Source of the DNA: UBA8752 sp036159995
GTDB taxonomy: Bacteria > Bacteroidota > Bacteroidia > Flavobacteriales_D > Sanyastnellaceae
DNA: 34,737 nt
NCBI GenBank assembly: GCA_036159995.1
Contig: JAYYEI010000030.1
Span: forward strand, 1-34,737
Direction of reading: 5' to 3'
The translations under genes were made by a program, and so were the position numbers. The notes beneath the pieces were generated by a model, which did not search any database, was not told where the DNA came from, and was given only the letters and a program-made list of their open reading frames with translations. Shown here piece by piece: positions 21,669 to 29,508 of this stretch; position 1 is the first letter of the stretch, and each line of letters begins with the position of its first letter.

Positions 21669-23645
21669 ATGACCCGCCCCGCTGGCTTCGTTCTTCTGCT
21701 GCTTGCCATCGCCTCCACGAGCGCGTTGGTCAGTCTGACGGCGAGCGATGCCCAGAAGGCGACCTATCACCATGGCTTGGAAGGTGTGGTGTACAATGAT
21801 TTGCTCGGCGGGTTGCCGGACACCCTGAACTCCCTGTTCCAGGGCTCGGGCAAATGCGCCGGATGCCACGCCGAGGACCCCAACGAACTGGCCTCCATCG
21901 CCGGACAGACGTTCCCGATGGAGCCCATGCCCGACGGCTGGGACGTCAATGTCGTGGACGATTGGCGCAGCTCCCTCATGGCCAACAGCACGAAGGACCC
22001 CTTCTGGCGGGCCAAGGTGCGCCACGAGGTCATCACCAACCCGTCCCACGCGGCCGGACTCGAGGACAAGTGCACCAGCTGCCACGCGCCGGTGGGCCAT
22101 TTCGCCGCCCACCACGATGGTGCAGAATATTATTCGCTGCTGGAATCCCTGACAGACAGCCTTGCACTCGACGGGGTCAGCTGCGCCGTCTGTCACCAGC
22201 AGGACGCCGACGGCATCGGCACCCGGTTCAGTGGCGAGATGACCTTCGTCGAGGACACCATCTACGGCCAGTACGGGGGCGGCAAGGACGACTACCCGAT
22301 CCAATGGCAACCCATGTTCAACTTCGTCGGGCTGATGCCGGTCTATGGGGAGCACATGACCCGTTCAGAGAGCTGCGCTGCCTGCCACAGCCTGGTCACC
22401 TCCAGCGTCGACCTCGAAGGCGAGTACACCGGCGCCACCGTCATCGAACAGGCCACCTACCACGAATGGGTCAACTCCGTCTATGAATCGGGTCCGGAAC
22501 AACAGGAGTGCCAGGGATGCCACATGCCGCAGATCGACGGCCCCGTTGGCATCGCGAGCGGCTACGCCTGGCTCCAACCCCGATCGCCCTACAGCCTGCA
22601 CTACTTCGTCGGGGCCAACACCCACATGCTCCGCATGCTGCGGAACAACGTTGATTCCCTCGGGCTCTCGGCCTCAGAAGCCCAATTCGACAGCACCATC
22701 GACCGCACCCTGACCATGCTCGAGGAGCAGACCCTCGACCTCGAGGCCGAGCTGATCCTCGACGACGGCTTGCCCCGGGTGGATCTGCTGTTGACCAACA
22801 AGGCAGGACACAAATTCCCCTCGGGCTATCCTGCCCGGCGCGCTTGGGTCGAGGTCAAAATCAGCGGGGAGAACGGCCAGACGCTGTTTCACTCCGGTGC
22901 CTGGAGTCCCGAGACCGGACACATCCTTGGCCAAGAAGACGTGGCGTGGGAACCCCACCACGACATCATCGACGACCCTGCCGACGTGCTCATCTACGAG
23001 TTGGTGCTCGGCGATGTCAATGGAGACCCGACCACCCTGCTCGAACGGGCCCATGCGCACCTCAAGGACAACCGCATGACGCCGCGCGGCTTCTCCACCG
23101 CCCATGCCGTGTACGACACAACGGCCATCATCGGAGGCGCCCTGGAGGACCCCAACTTCAACATCGACCCGGAAAGCGGAGAGGGGAGTGGATCGGACCG
23201 CATCCAATATCTCCTGCCGGAAGGGTGGAACCAGCACTCCGTGCTGACCGTAGAGTGCACCGTCTGGTATCAGGCCATTCCGCCCAAATGGGTGGCCCCC
23301 ATGCTTGAACTCCAAGGAGACAGCCTCATCGATGGCTTCCGCCAACTGTATGCCGAGTTCGCACCCCTGCCCGAACGCATTGCGGATATCACCCTCGAGG
23401 CCATTCTCGACGGCGTGAAAGAGCAGGAGCCGAGCGAACTGACTGCCTGGCCCAATCCAACCGAACACGGTCGCATCCAAGTGGACAGCCCTCAAGCGCT
23501 GGGGAACTACATCCTGTTCGACGCCACAGGTCGACAGGTAGAATCCGGACAGTGTCCCCAAGGGAGACTCGCCTTGCATCTCCCGTCAGCCGGCCGCTAT
23601 GTCCTGCGCACGGAAGCGGGCAGCATCACGCTGCTTCGGAACTGA
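21669..23645 (+). CDS. Five-haem c-type cytochrome with T9SS-like C-terminal tail
   Basis: This 658-residue protein starts at ATG 21669; an earlier in-frame start at 21642 lies inside the terminator. Residues 1-25 are a signal peptide. Covalent haem sites CxxCH are at 63-67, 135-139, 172-176, 236-240 and 281-285, all in the first half. The stretch around them (SSLMANSTKDPFW, then YHEWVNSVYESGPEQQECQGCHMP) resembles the cytochrome c-554-like domain of multihaem cytochromes. A haem-free half follows, and the last 69 residues (WPNPTEHGRIQV, ILFDATGRQVESG, AGRYVLRT) look like a T9SS type A sorting domain. This predicts an electron-transfer protein sent through the outer membrane. Its redox partner is not visible here. 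Confidence 0.85.
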   Translation: MTRPAGFVLLLLAIASTSALVSLTASDAQKATYHHGLEGVVYNDLLGGLPDTLNSLFQGSGKCAGCHAEDPNELASIAGQTFPMEPMPDGWDVNVVDDWRSSLMANSTKDPFWRAKVRHEVITNPSHAAGLEDKCTSCHAPVGHFAAHHDGAEYYSLLESLTDSLALDGVSCAVCHQQDADGIGTRFSGEMTFVEDTIYGQYGGGKDDYPIQWQPMFNFVGLMPVYGEHMTRSESCAACHSLVTSSVDLEGEYTGATVIEQATYHEWVNSVYESGPEQQECQGCHMPQIDGPVGIASGYAWLQPRSPYSLHYFVGANTHMLRMLRNNVDSLGLSASEAQFDSTIDRTLTMLEEQTLDLEAELILDDGLPRVDLLLTNKAGHKFPSGYPARRAWVEVKISGENGQTLFHSGAWSPETGHILGQEDVAWEPHHDIIDDPADVLIYELVLGDVNGDPTTLLERAHAHLKDNRMTPRGFSTAHAVYDTTAIIGGALEDPNFNIDPESGEGSGSDRIQYLLPEGWNQHSVLTVECTVWYQAIPPKWVAPMLELQGDSLIDGFRQLYAEFAPLPERIADITLEAILDGVKEQEPSELTAWPNPTEHGRIQVDSPQALGNYILFDATGRQVESGQCPQGRLALHLPSAGRYVLRTEAGSITLLRN

Positions 23646-24413
23646 TCAACCGTTGTATTCGAGGACCACGGGGCAGTGGTCCGACCCGTGCACTCCGGTC
23701 AGAATCTCCGCCGGACCACATTGAGCCACGGCCTCCTGGGAGGCGAGGAAATAATCCAATCGCCAACCCACGTTCTTCTCCCGCGCACCCCCGCGATAGC
23801 TCCACCAGGAGTATTGGACCCGATCTGGATTCTGCTGTCGCCAGACATCCGTGAAACCTCCATCCAACAGGGCCGTCATCCCGTCAATCTCGTCTTGGGT
23901 GTAACCCGGGGTCTTGTTGTAGTTCGGCTCCGGCCTGGCCAGGTCAATGGGCTGATGGGCCACGTTCAAATCCCCGCAACACACCACGGGCTTCTCCCGC
24001 GCAAGCTCCTGTAGGTAGGCGCGGAACGCAACATCCCACTCCTTGCGGAAGGGCAGTCGCTTGAGACCGGACGAGCTGTTGGGCGTGTACACGGTCACAA
24101 AGTGGAAGCCGCCGAAATCCGCGGCGGTCACCCGTCCTTCATCGTCCATCCCGTCAACGCCGATGCCATGGGTCACGGAGTCGGGCGCTTGACGGGACAG
24201 GATGGCCGTGCCGCTGTATCCCTTTTTGACCGCACTGGAACTGTGGATGTGCCAATCCCCGCTGAGACCGAACAGGGCCTCCCGGACTTGATCGTCTTGG
24301 GCCTTGGTCTCCTGGAGGCCGAGGACATCCAGTCCACTGCCGGCCAACCACGATTCGAAGTCCTTCTTCACAACGGCGCGCACGCCATTCACATTCCAGG
24401 TACCGAGTTTCAT
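23646..24413 (-). CDS. xth: Exodeoxyribonuclease III
   Basis: This 255-residue member of the exonuclease III/AP endonuclease family repairs abasic sites and 3' blocks. Motifs are MKLGTWNVNGVRA at the start, GLQETKAQD with metal-ligand E35, GDLNVAHQPIDLARP (the active-site D and N), GYTQDEIDG, WRLDYFLAS and the closing GSDHCPVVL. The ATG at 24413 is chosen because upstream residues are not family-like. It is the last gene of the nfeD-to-xth minus-strand run and lies 29 bases after the upstream stop. Its stop codon abuts the stop of the cytochrome gene with no base between them. Confidence 0.96.
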   Translation of the reverse strand: MKLGTWNVNGVRAVVKKDFESWLAGSGLDVLGLQETKAQDDQVREALFGLSGDWHIHSSSAVKKGYSGTAILSRQAPDSVTHGIGVDGMDDEGRVTAADFGGFHFVTVYTPNSSSGLKRLPFRKEWDVAFRAYLQELAREKPVVCCGDLNVAHQPIDLARPEPNYNKTPGYTQDEIDGMTALLDGGFTDVWRQQNPDRVQYSWWSYRGGAREKNVGWRLDYFLASQEAVAQCGPAEILTGVHGSDHCPVVLEYNG

Positions 24414-24442
24414 GGGCGCAATCTCGCCCAGCGACCGCACAT

Positions 24443-25516
24443 TCAGGCCATGCCAGGTGGGCGCCCCCAGCCCTTGGCCACGAGATGCCCCAGGAGCGGC
24501 TCCAGTTCGGTCGAGTGCGAGACGATCCGGCGCACCTGCAGCATTTCCATGAAGTGCTGGCCCTCGTTGGACAGCCCTGCACTGTGGTCCATGCGCACGA
24601 GATGGCTGAACTGATCGGTCTGTCCCACATCGAGCAGACGGAACTCCTTGAGGAGTGGCTCATAGCCGACAATGAGCCTTCTGCCATCCACCTCCGCGAG
24701 TTCCAGGAAATGCGGCATCGTCAGGAATTCAAGCTGCCACGGGGCCATGAATCCGAGCGAGAAATAAGGATAGTACCGCTCGGTCGACGGTATTCCACAG
24801 GCGGCCAACCCTTCCTTCAATTCCTGCATGGCCGTGCGGACCTGATGGCCGGTGGTCATGGACGGATCGAAGTTCCGGTAGGATCCCCACCGCTTGGTGG
24901 GCGTGTAGTATTCGAACTCCCCCAGGGAGAGCTTGTAGTCGAAGTCGGACGGCAGGTCGAGGACGTACCCCGGGTAATACCATTTGAACCCGGCGGAACA
25001 GCCGAATTCGATTTCCTTGAGCATGGTGTAGATGCCCAATCCATACTGCCGATAGTCCGGATGCTGGAGCCCGATGAGGCTGGCCATGGACCGTTCGCCC
25101 ATGTCGAAATAGCTCACCGCCACCAACCGGTCGCCATCGTAGACGCACACTTCGCGCGTGTCGAAGACCGTCCGGTGGAAACCGCTCGTCAGATACTCGT
25201 TCAGGGTGGGGTGGATGAATCCCTTGAAGCGGTCCTTGTGCAAGGCATACAAGGCTTCCTTTTCGGCATCCGGTTTGGCGGTGCCAATGCTGAAGGTGAA
25301 GCGCCGGTCACACCGGGCCAATCGCTTGCGCTGGCTCTTCTTGAGCGCGAAGCGGTCCAGGTTCATGCGGATGTTCACCACCCCGAAGATGCCAGACTCG
25401 ATGCAGAGCAGGTCCACCTTGTACAGCATGACGCTGCCGCGAAACCACCCAGACGCCAGATACTGGTCGTAGCGCTGGGGGGCCAACTTGCGGGGGAAAT
25501 GCGTCTGGACGAGCAT
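24443..25516 (-). CDS. Arginyl-tRNA-protein transferase-like protein (ATE/Bpt-related, GNAT-type)
   Basis: About 357 residues are read from ATG 25516; an adjacent upstream GTG is less likely. The part from 20 to 215 has the order of the ATE/Bpt family of aminoacyl-tRNA-protein transferases: ASGWFRGSVMLY, LKKSQRKRLARCDRRF (58-73), ALYALHKDRF, REVCVYDGDRLVAVSYFDMG (121-140), SLIGLQHPDYRQYGLGIYTM (146-165) and FKWYYPGYV (177-185). These enzymes add Arg or Leu to protein N-termini to mark them for ClpS/ClpAP decay. The N-terminal CxxC-type cysteine pair of classical ATE is absent, and about 140 C-terminal residues are unlike it. The substrate is therefore uncertain. A TATCTTGT box lies six bases before the ATG. 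Confidence 0.65.
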   Translation of the reverse strand: MLVQTHFPRKLAPQRYDQYLASGWFRGSVMLYKVDLLCIESGIFGVVNIRMNLDRFALKKSQRKRLARCDRRFTFSIGTAKPDAEKEALYALHKDRFKGFIHPTLNEYLTSGFHRTVFDTREVCVYDGDRLVAVSYFDMGERSMASLIGLQHPDYRQYGLGIYTMLKEIEFGCSAGFKWYYPGYVLDLPSDFDYKLSLGEFEYYTPTKRWGSYRNFDPSMTTGHQVRTAMQELKEGLAACGIPSTERYYPYFSLGFMAPWQLEFLTMPHFLELAEVDGRRLIVGYEPLLKEFRLLDVGQTDQFSHLVRMDHSAGLSNEGQHFMEMLQVRRIVSHSTELEPLLGHLVAKGWGRPPGMA

Positions 25517-25544
25517 CACCGCACAAGATACGGCACGACCGGGG

Positions 25545-26951
25545 TCAGAGGTGTCGGGAAATCCACTTGGCCAGCGCCTCCTTGGCCGGGCCGAACGGAG
25601 GGAAGGAGAGGGGCACCGCCGTCAGGGGCAACCGCTTTCTGAGGACACTCCGACGGTTGGAGAATTCATCAAAGGAGGCCCGTCCGTTGGACCGTCCGGC
25701 ACCACTAGCCTGGACCCCACCAAAGGGCAGGTCCGGATTGGCGATCTGGACAATGGTCTCCCCAATGCCGACCGTGCCCGAACGTGTGGCCGCCAGCCAC
25801 TGTCGGACACGCTTCTTGTCCGTGGAGAAGATGTACAGAGAAAGAGGGTGGTCCTTGACGTCCGCCACCCTGCCGGGCACTTCGAGTGGATCCGACCAGC
25901 TCAACACGGGAAGCAGCGGGCCAAACACCTCTTCCTGCATCACCCGCATGTCGGGCGTGACCCCAGTCAAGATGGTGGGTTCCATGAACCGCGACCCGCG
26001 GTCATGTCGGCCGCCGTGCGCGATGGTGGCGCCTTTGGACACGGCATCCTCCAGCGTCTCGACCAGCCGATCGAACTGCCCCTCATTGACCACCCGGCCA
26101 TAGGAATCCGAAGCGGACTTGTCCTCTCCGAACCAGCCGTCCCACCGGCGCGCCAGCGCGGCCACCATGTCGTCCACCGCCGTGTCCTTCATGAGCAGGT
26201 AGTCCGGTGCAATGCAGACCTGACCCACATTCAGGGCCTTGGCCCACCCCACGCGTCCGGCCACGAGGTCCGGGTTCATGGTGCCATCGATGATCGCCGG
26301 GCTCTTGCCCCCCAACTCCAGGGTCAGCGGAGTCAGATGTTCCGCGGCCGCCCGGATGACCTTGCGGCCGGTGACCGTTCCCCCCGTGAAGAAGATATGG
26401 TCAAACGGCAGGGTCGTCAGGTGTGCGGCTTCCTCCGGCCCGCCCAACAAAACCTGGACGCGATCCGCCGGAAGCGAGGCCTGCATCCACTCGGCCATGA
26501 CTTGAGAGGTGGCCGGCGCTTGCTCAGGCGGCTTGACCATGACCCGGTTGCCGGCAGCCAAGGCGGCGATCACCGGCTTCATTGTCAGCAAAAGCGGGAA
26601 GTTCCACGGTGCAATGACGAGTACGACCCCCTTGGGCTGGTTCACGATTTCCGATCGGGTCCCCAGCAGTTGGATGGGCGTCGGACGCCGCTCAGGACGC
26701 ATCCAATCCCCGAGGTGCTTCCGCATGAAGGCAATCTCTTTCCGGATGGGAAAGAACTCCGTCAGTCGAGCTTCCGCTTCCGGTTTCCCCAAATCCTGGT
26801 GCAAGGCCTCCAAGAGGGCATCCTCGTGGTCTCGGAGCCCGCACAGCATGTCGGCCAGTAAGGCGCGCCGCTCGCGAAGGGTGGAAGCGGGCTGTTGCCG
26901 ATGGGCCGTTCGGAGGGCCTCAAAAGCCGAAGTCAGTTCCTCGTTGGTCAA
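25545..26951 (-). CDS. Aldehyde dehydrogenase (class 3-like), TTG start overlapping the upstream stop
   Basis: This 468-residue NAD(P)-dependent aldehyde dehydrogenase is of the short, class 3/YwdH-like type. Key motifs are VIAPWNFPL (112-120), FFTGGTVTGRKV (187-198, nucleotide loop), LELGGKSP with general-base Glu212, and the nucleophile Cys246 in NVGQVCIAPDY. FGPLLPVL and the LPFGGVQASGAGR block near the C-terminus complete it. The start is TTG 26951, overlapping the TGA of the SPFH gene as TTGA. The first ATG is 34 codons later and would remove conserved sequence. Substrates of such enzymes include fatty aldehydes from lipid peroxidation, which would suit its membrane-protein neighbours, but this is inference. 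Confidence 0.9.
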   Translation of the reverse strand: MTNEELTSAFEALRTAHRQQPASTLRERRALLADMLCGLRDHEDALLEALHQDLGKPEAEARLTEFFPIRKEIAFMRKHLGDWMRPERRPTPIQLLGTRSEIVNQPKGVVLVIAPWNFPLLLTMKPVIAALAAGNRVMVKPPEQAPATSQVMAEWMQASLPADRVQVLLGGPEEAAHLTTLPFDHIFFTGGTVTGRKVIRAAAEHLTPLTLELGGKSPAIIDGTMNPDLVAGRVGWAKALNVGQVCIAPDYLLMKDTAVDDMVAALARRWDGWFGEDKSASDSYGRVVNEGQFDRLVETLEDAVSKGATIAHGGRHDRGSRFMEPTILTGVTPDMRVMQEEVFGPLLPVLSWSDPLEVPGRVADVKDHPLSLYIFSTDKKRVRQWLAATRSGTVGIGETIVQIANPDLPFGGVQASGAGRSNGRASFDEFSNRRSVLRKRLPLTAVPLSFPPFGPAKEALAKWISRHL

Positions 26952-27934
26952 TCCTTCAGCAATTCCTTGATGCTGCCGACACTTCCAAGCATACCACTCG
27001 CCTCATACGGCATGAAGACCACGCGGGACTTGTCATTGGAGGTCTCCATCATCTTTTCGAGCGCCTCGACATAGCGGACGGCGATGAGATACTGGGTGGG
27101 GTCCGCCTTGGTCTGGGCCACCGCTTCGGCCACCTTCTTGATGGCCTCCGATTCAGCCACAGCCACCTTCAGGCGCGCCTCAGCCTGGCCTTCCGCCTGC
27201 AGAATGGCCGCTTGACGCTCGCCTTCCGCCTGGTTGATGTCGGCCCCCTTCCGGCCTTCCGCCTCGAGGATCGCGGCTGTCTTGGTTCCTTCGGCCTCAA
27301 TGATTTGGGCACGACGGCTGCGCTCCGCCCGCATCTGCTTCTCCATCGCCTCCTTGATGTCCTTCGGAGGATTGATGTCCTGCAGTTCCACGCGGTTCAC
27401 CTTCACACCCCACTTGTTCGTGGCATCATCCAGAATGGCCCTCAGCTTCGTGTTGATGGTGTCTCGGCTGGACAGACATTCATCAAGTTCAAGCTCACCC
27501 AGGACATTTCGAAGTGTTGTCTGTGTCAGTTTCTCGATGGCCTCCGGGAGGTTCTTGATTTCGTAAACACTCTTCACCGGATCGACGATTTGGAAATAGA
27601 TCAAACCATTGATTTCGGTGACCACGTTGTCCCGCGTAATGACGCTTTGACTCGGAAAATCGAACACGGCCTCCCGGAGATCGATGCGCTCGAGCATTTT
27701 CACGACCGGTACGCGCTGCCCGTATGCATCCTCTTTGATTCCCCGAACAAAGCTCTGTCGCGGGCGGTCGATGAAGGGGATGATGATGTTGATGCCGGCG
27801 GTCAAGGTCGTCCGGTAACGGCCGAGCCGCTCGATGACCATGGCTTCGCTCTGCTTGACGATGCGGAGACCGCGCACCACGACGACCGTGGCGAGGATGA
27901 GCAGGGCAATGGAAATGAAGGAAAAGCCTTCCAT
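26948..27934 (-). CDS. SPFH/stomatin (QmcA-like) membrane-associated protein
   Basis: This 328-residue protein has one N-terminal membrane span (about 5-22), followed by the SPFH/band 7 domain from VKQSEAMVIERLGRYRTTLTAG to about 190. After that comes a long charged helical region rich in Glu, Ala and Arg (about 195-275), including AEGTKTAAILEAEGRKGA and ERQAAILQAEGQAEA, which should form a coiled coil and drive oligomer rings. Family members scaffold membrane microdomains and often regulate proteases such as FtsH. It lies five bases after the nfeD stop. The nfeD-SPFH pair is a classic bacterial partnership. Confidence 0.92.
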   Translation of the reverse strand: MEGFSFISIALLILATVVVVRGLRIVKQSEAMVIERLGRYRTTLTAGINIIIPFIDRPRQSFVRGIKEDAYGQRVPVVKMLERIDLREAVFDFPSQSVITRDNVVTEINGLIYFQIVDPVKSVYEIKNLPEAIEKLTQTTLRNVLGELELDECLSSRDTINTKLRAILDDATNKWGVKVNRVELQDINPPKDIKEAMEKQMRAERSRRAQIIEAEGTKTAAILEAEGRKGADINQAEGERQAAILQAEGQAEARLKVAVAESEAIKKVAEAVAQTKADPTQYLIAVRYVEALEKMMETSNDKSRVVFMPYEASGMLGSVGSIKELLKD

Positions 27935-27939
27935 GTCGT

Positions 27940-28428
27940 TCAGGATTTGCTGGGGGGAATGACGATGAGCACGTTGGATTCGGCGCGAACCACCTCGAGG
28001 AGATCTCCGACGGTCACATTGCGGGGGTCGTTGAGCCCAGCCTCGCCTTCTGCGCGCTGACCGGCCCAATCACGGGGAAACTCAATCAACCAATCGTCTC
28101 CGTCCACGCGGCCGCGACCGCGGCCTGTCTGCGGGTCGAATGGCGCCGTGACCCGGACACTGCGACCCGGCAGGGCATCAATGCCGGTCCCCACCGACTC
28201 CCCGCTGAACCACTTGCGCATGGCAAGGGGTCGCAGGAAGAGCAGGGACAAGACCGCGCCCGCCGAGGCCGCCACAAACTGGTATTCCCACCAATCAGTG
28301 ACGAGGCTGGCCAGTCCTCCAGCCAATGCCCCAACGGCCAGAGAGCCAAGCACGAGACCCGGGACGAACGCCTCACCGATCAACAAGACCAGCACGATCA
28401 ACGCCCACCAATGCCAATGCTCCATCAT
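27940..28428 (-). CDS. NfeD-like membrane protein with C-terminal OB fold
   Basis: This protein of about 162 residues begins with two ATGs (28428, 28425). Hydrophobic helices at about 8-40 (WALIVLVLLIGEAFVPGLVLGSLAVGALAG) and 50-68 are followed by a soluble region with LPGRSVRVTAPFDPQTGRGRGRVDGDDWLIEF (about 87-118), typical of the NfeD OB-fold domain. It is the short NfeD form without the ClpP-like protease domain. It leads the minus-strand run nfeD-SPFH-aldehyde dehydrogenase and presumably works with the SPFH protein in membrane organisation. Confidence 0.85.
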   Translation of the reverse strand: MMEHWHWWALIVLVLLIGEAFVPGLVLGSLAVGALAGGLASLVTDWWEYQFVAASAGAVLSLLFLRPLAMRKWFSGESVGTGIDALPGRSVRVTAPFDPQTGRGRGRVDGDDWLIEFPRDWAGQRAEGEAGLNDPRNVTVGDLLEVVRAESNVLIVIPPSKS

Positions 28429-28469
28429 GAGGGGAAAATAGGCCAAGAACACGGCACAATCCGGTTCGG

Positions 28470-28477
28470 TATCTTTT
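28470..28477 (+). promoter_or_regulatory. Putative -7 box directly in front of the isoaspartyl peptidase gene
   Basis: The sequence reads TATCTTTT, one mismatch from TAnnTTTG, followed by CCCC and the ATG at 28482. The four-base spacing is the same as at gcvT and mtaB. No obvious -33 box was found. Confidence 0.35.
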
Positions 28478-28481
28478 CCCC

Positions 28482-29501
28482 ATGCGTTGGACCTGCACCC
28501 TCGGATTCTCCCTCTTCCTGATCGCCTGTGGACCGACCACGGAATCGCCGTCTCCCACTGAAGAGACAAGCAACCCTGCACCGGAGTGGTCCTTGGCCAT
28601 CCATGGCGGCGCAGGGCATTTCGACACTGAGCGTTTGAGTCCAGAACAGCAAGCGGCCTATCGCGCTTCCCTGACCTTGGCCCTCCGCACCGGTGGCGCC
28701 GTCCTCGAAGCGGGAGGCAGCGCGGTCGACGCCGTCGTGGCCACCATCTCGGTGATGGAGGACGACAGCCTCTTCAATGCCGGTCGGGGCGCCGTCTACA
28801 CGGCCTCGGGAGTGCACGAACTCGACGCGAGCATCATGAACGGAGCCGACCGCAACTGCGGAGCCATCACCGGTCTTCAGGGCTTCCGACACCCCATCCA
28901 GGTCGCCCGCCAGGTCATGGAGGAGTCCGAGCACGTCTTTTTCAGCGGGCACGGAGCCGGGGAGTTCGCCACCGCCAAGGGCGCCGAACCGGCCGCGGCC
29001 GGTTGGTTCGACACGAAAAAGGCGCATGACCGGTATCTCAGGGCGCTCGAACGGGACACCACCCGCGAGAAATTCGGCACCGTAGGATGCGTGGCCCTCG
29101 ACCGGGAGGGACACCTCGCCGCGGGTACCTCCACGGGCGGCATGACCTACAAGCGCCATGGCCGCATCGGCGACAGCCCGGTCATCGGAGCGGGGACCTG
29201 GGCGGACGACCGGACGTGTGCCATCTCGGCCACCGGGTGGGGGGAGTATTTCATCCGAACTGCCGTCGCCCATGACATCCACGCCCGCATGCTGCACGGC
29301 GGTGAGACGCTGGACGAGGCCGCGGAACGAACCATTCAGGACGAAATGGGAGCGCTTGGTGGCGATGGAGGCATTGTCGGCATGGACCGCGAGGGACGCC
29401 CCACATTCAGCATGAACACCCCGGGCATGTTCCGGGGCGCCTGGCAATCCGATGGGGAACCTGCCGTCGGCTTGTTTGCAATAGACGAGGTCGAGCCCTG
29501 A
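28482..29501 (+). CDS. Lipoprotein isoaspartyl peptidase / L-asparaginase (Ntn hydrolase)
   Basis: This 339-residue member of the plant-type asparaginase family cleaves itself to expose a threonine nucleophile. It then removes isoaspartyl residues from peptides or hydrolyses asparagine. The N-terminal signal ends in LFLIAC with Cys16, a lipobox, so the protein should be lipid-anchored. The core begins at WSLAIHGGAG (36-45). The cleavage site is EKFGTVGCVALD with Thr200 as nucleophile, followed by GTSTGG (215-220) and GAGTWAD. Lgt in the same window would lipidate it. It sits alone on the plus strand between two minus-strand runs and may have its own promoter at the TATCTTTT box. Confidence 0.9.
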   Translation: MRWTCTLGFSLFLIACGPTTESPSPTEETSNPAPEWSLAIHGGAGHFDTERLSPEQQAAYRASLTLALRTGGAVLEAGGSAVDAVVATISVMEDDSLFNAGRGAVYTASGVHELDASIMNGADRNCGAITGLQGFRHPIQVARQVMEESEHVFFSGHGAGEFATAKGAEPAAAGWFDTKKAHDRYLRALERDTTREKFGTVGCVALDREGHLAAGTSTGGMTYKRHGRIGDSPVIGAGTWADDRTCAISATGWGEYFIRTAVAHDIHARMLHGGETLDEAAERTIQDEMGALGGDGGIVGMDREGRPTFSMNTPGMFRGAWQSDGEPAVGLFAIDEVEP

Positions 29502-29508
29502 GCCGGAA

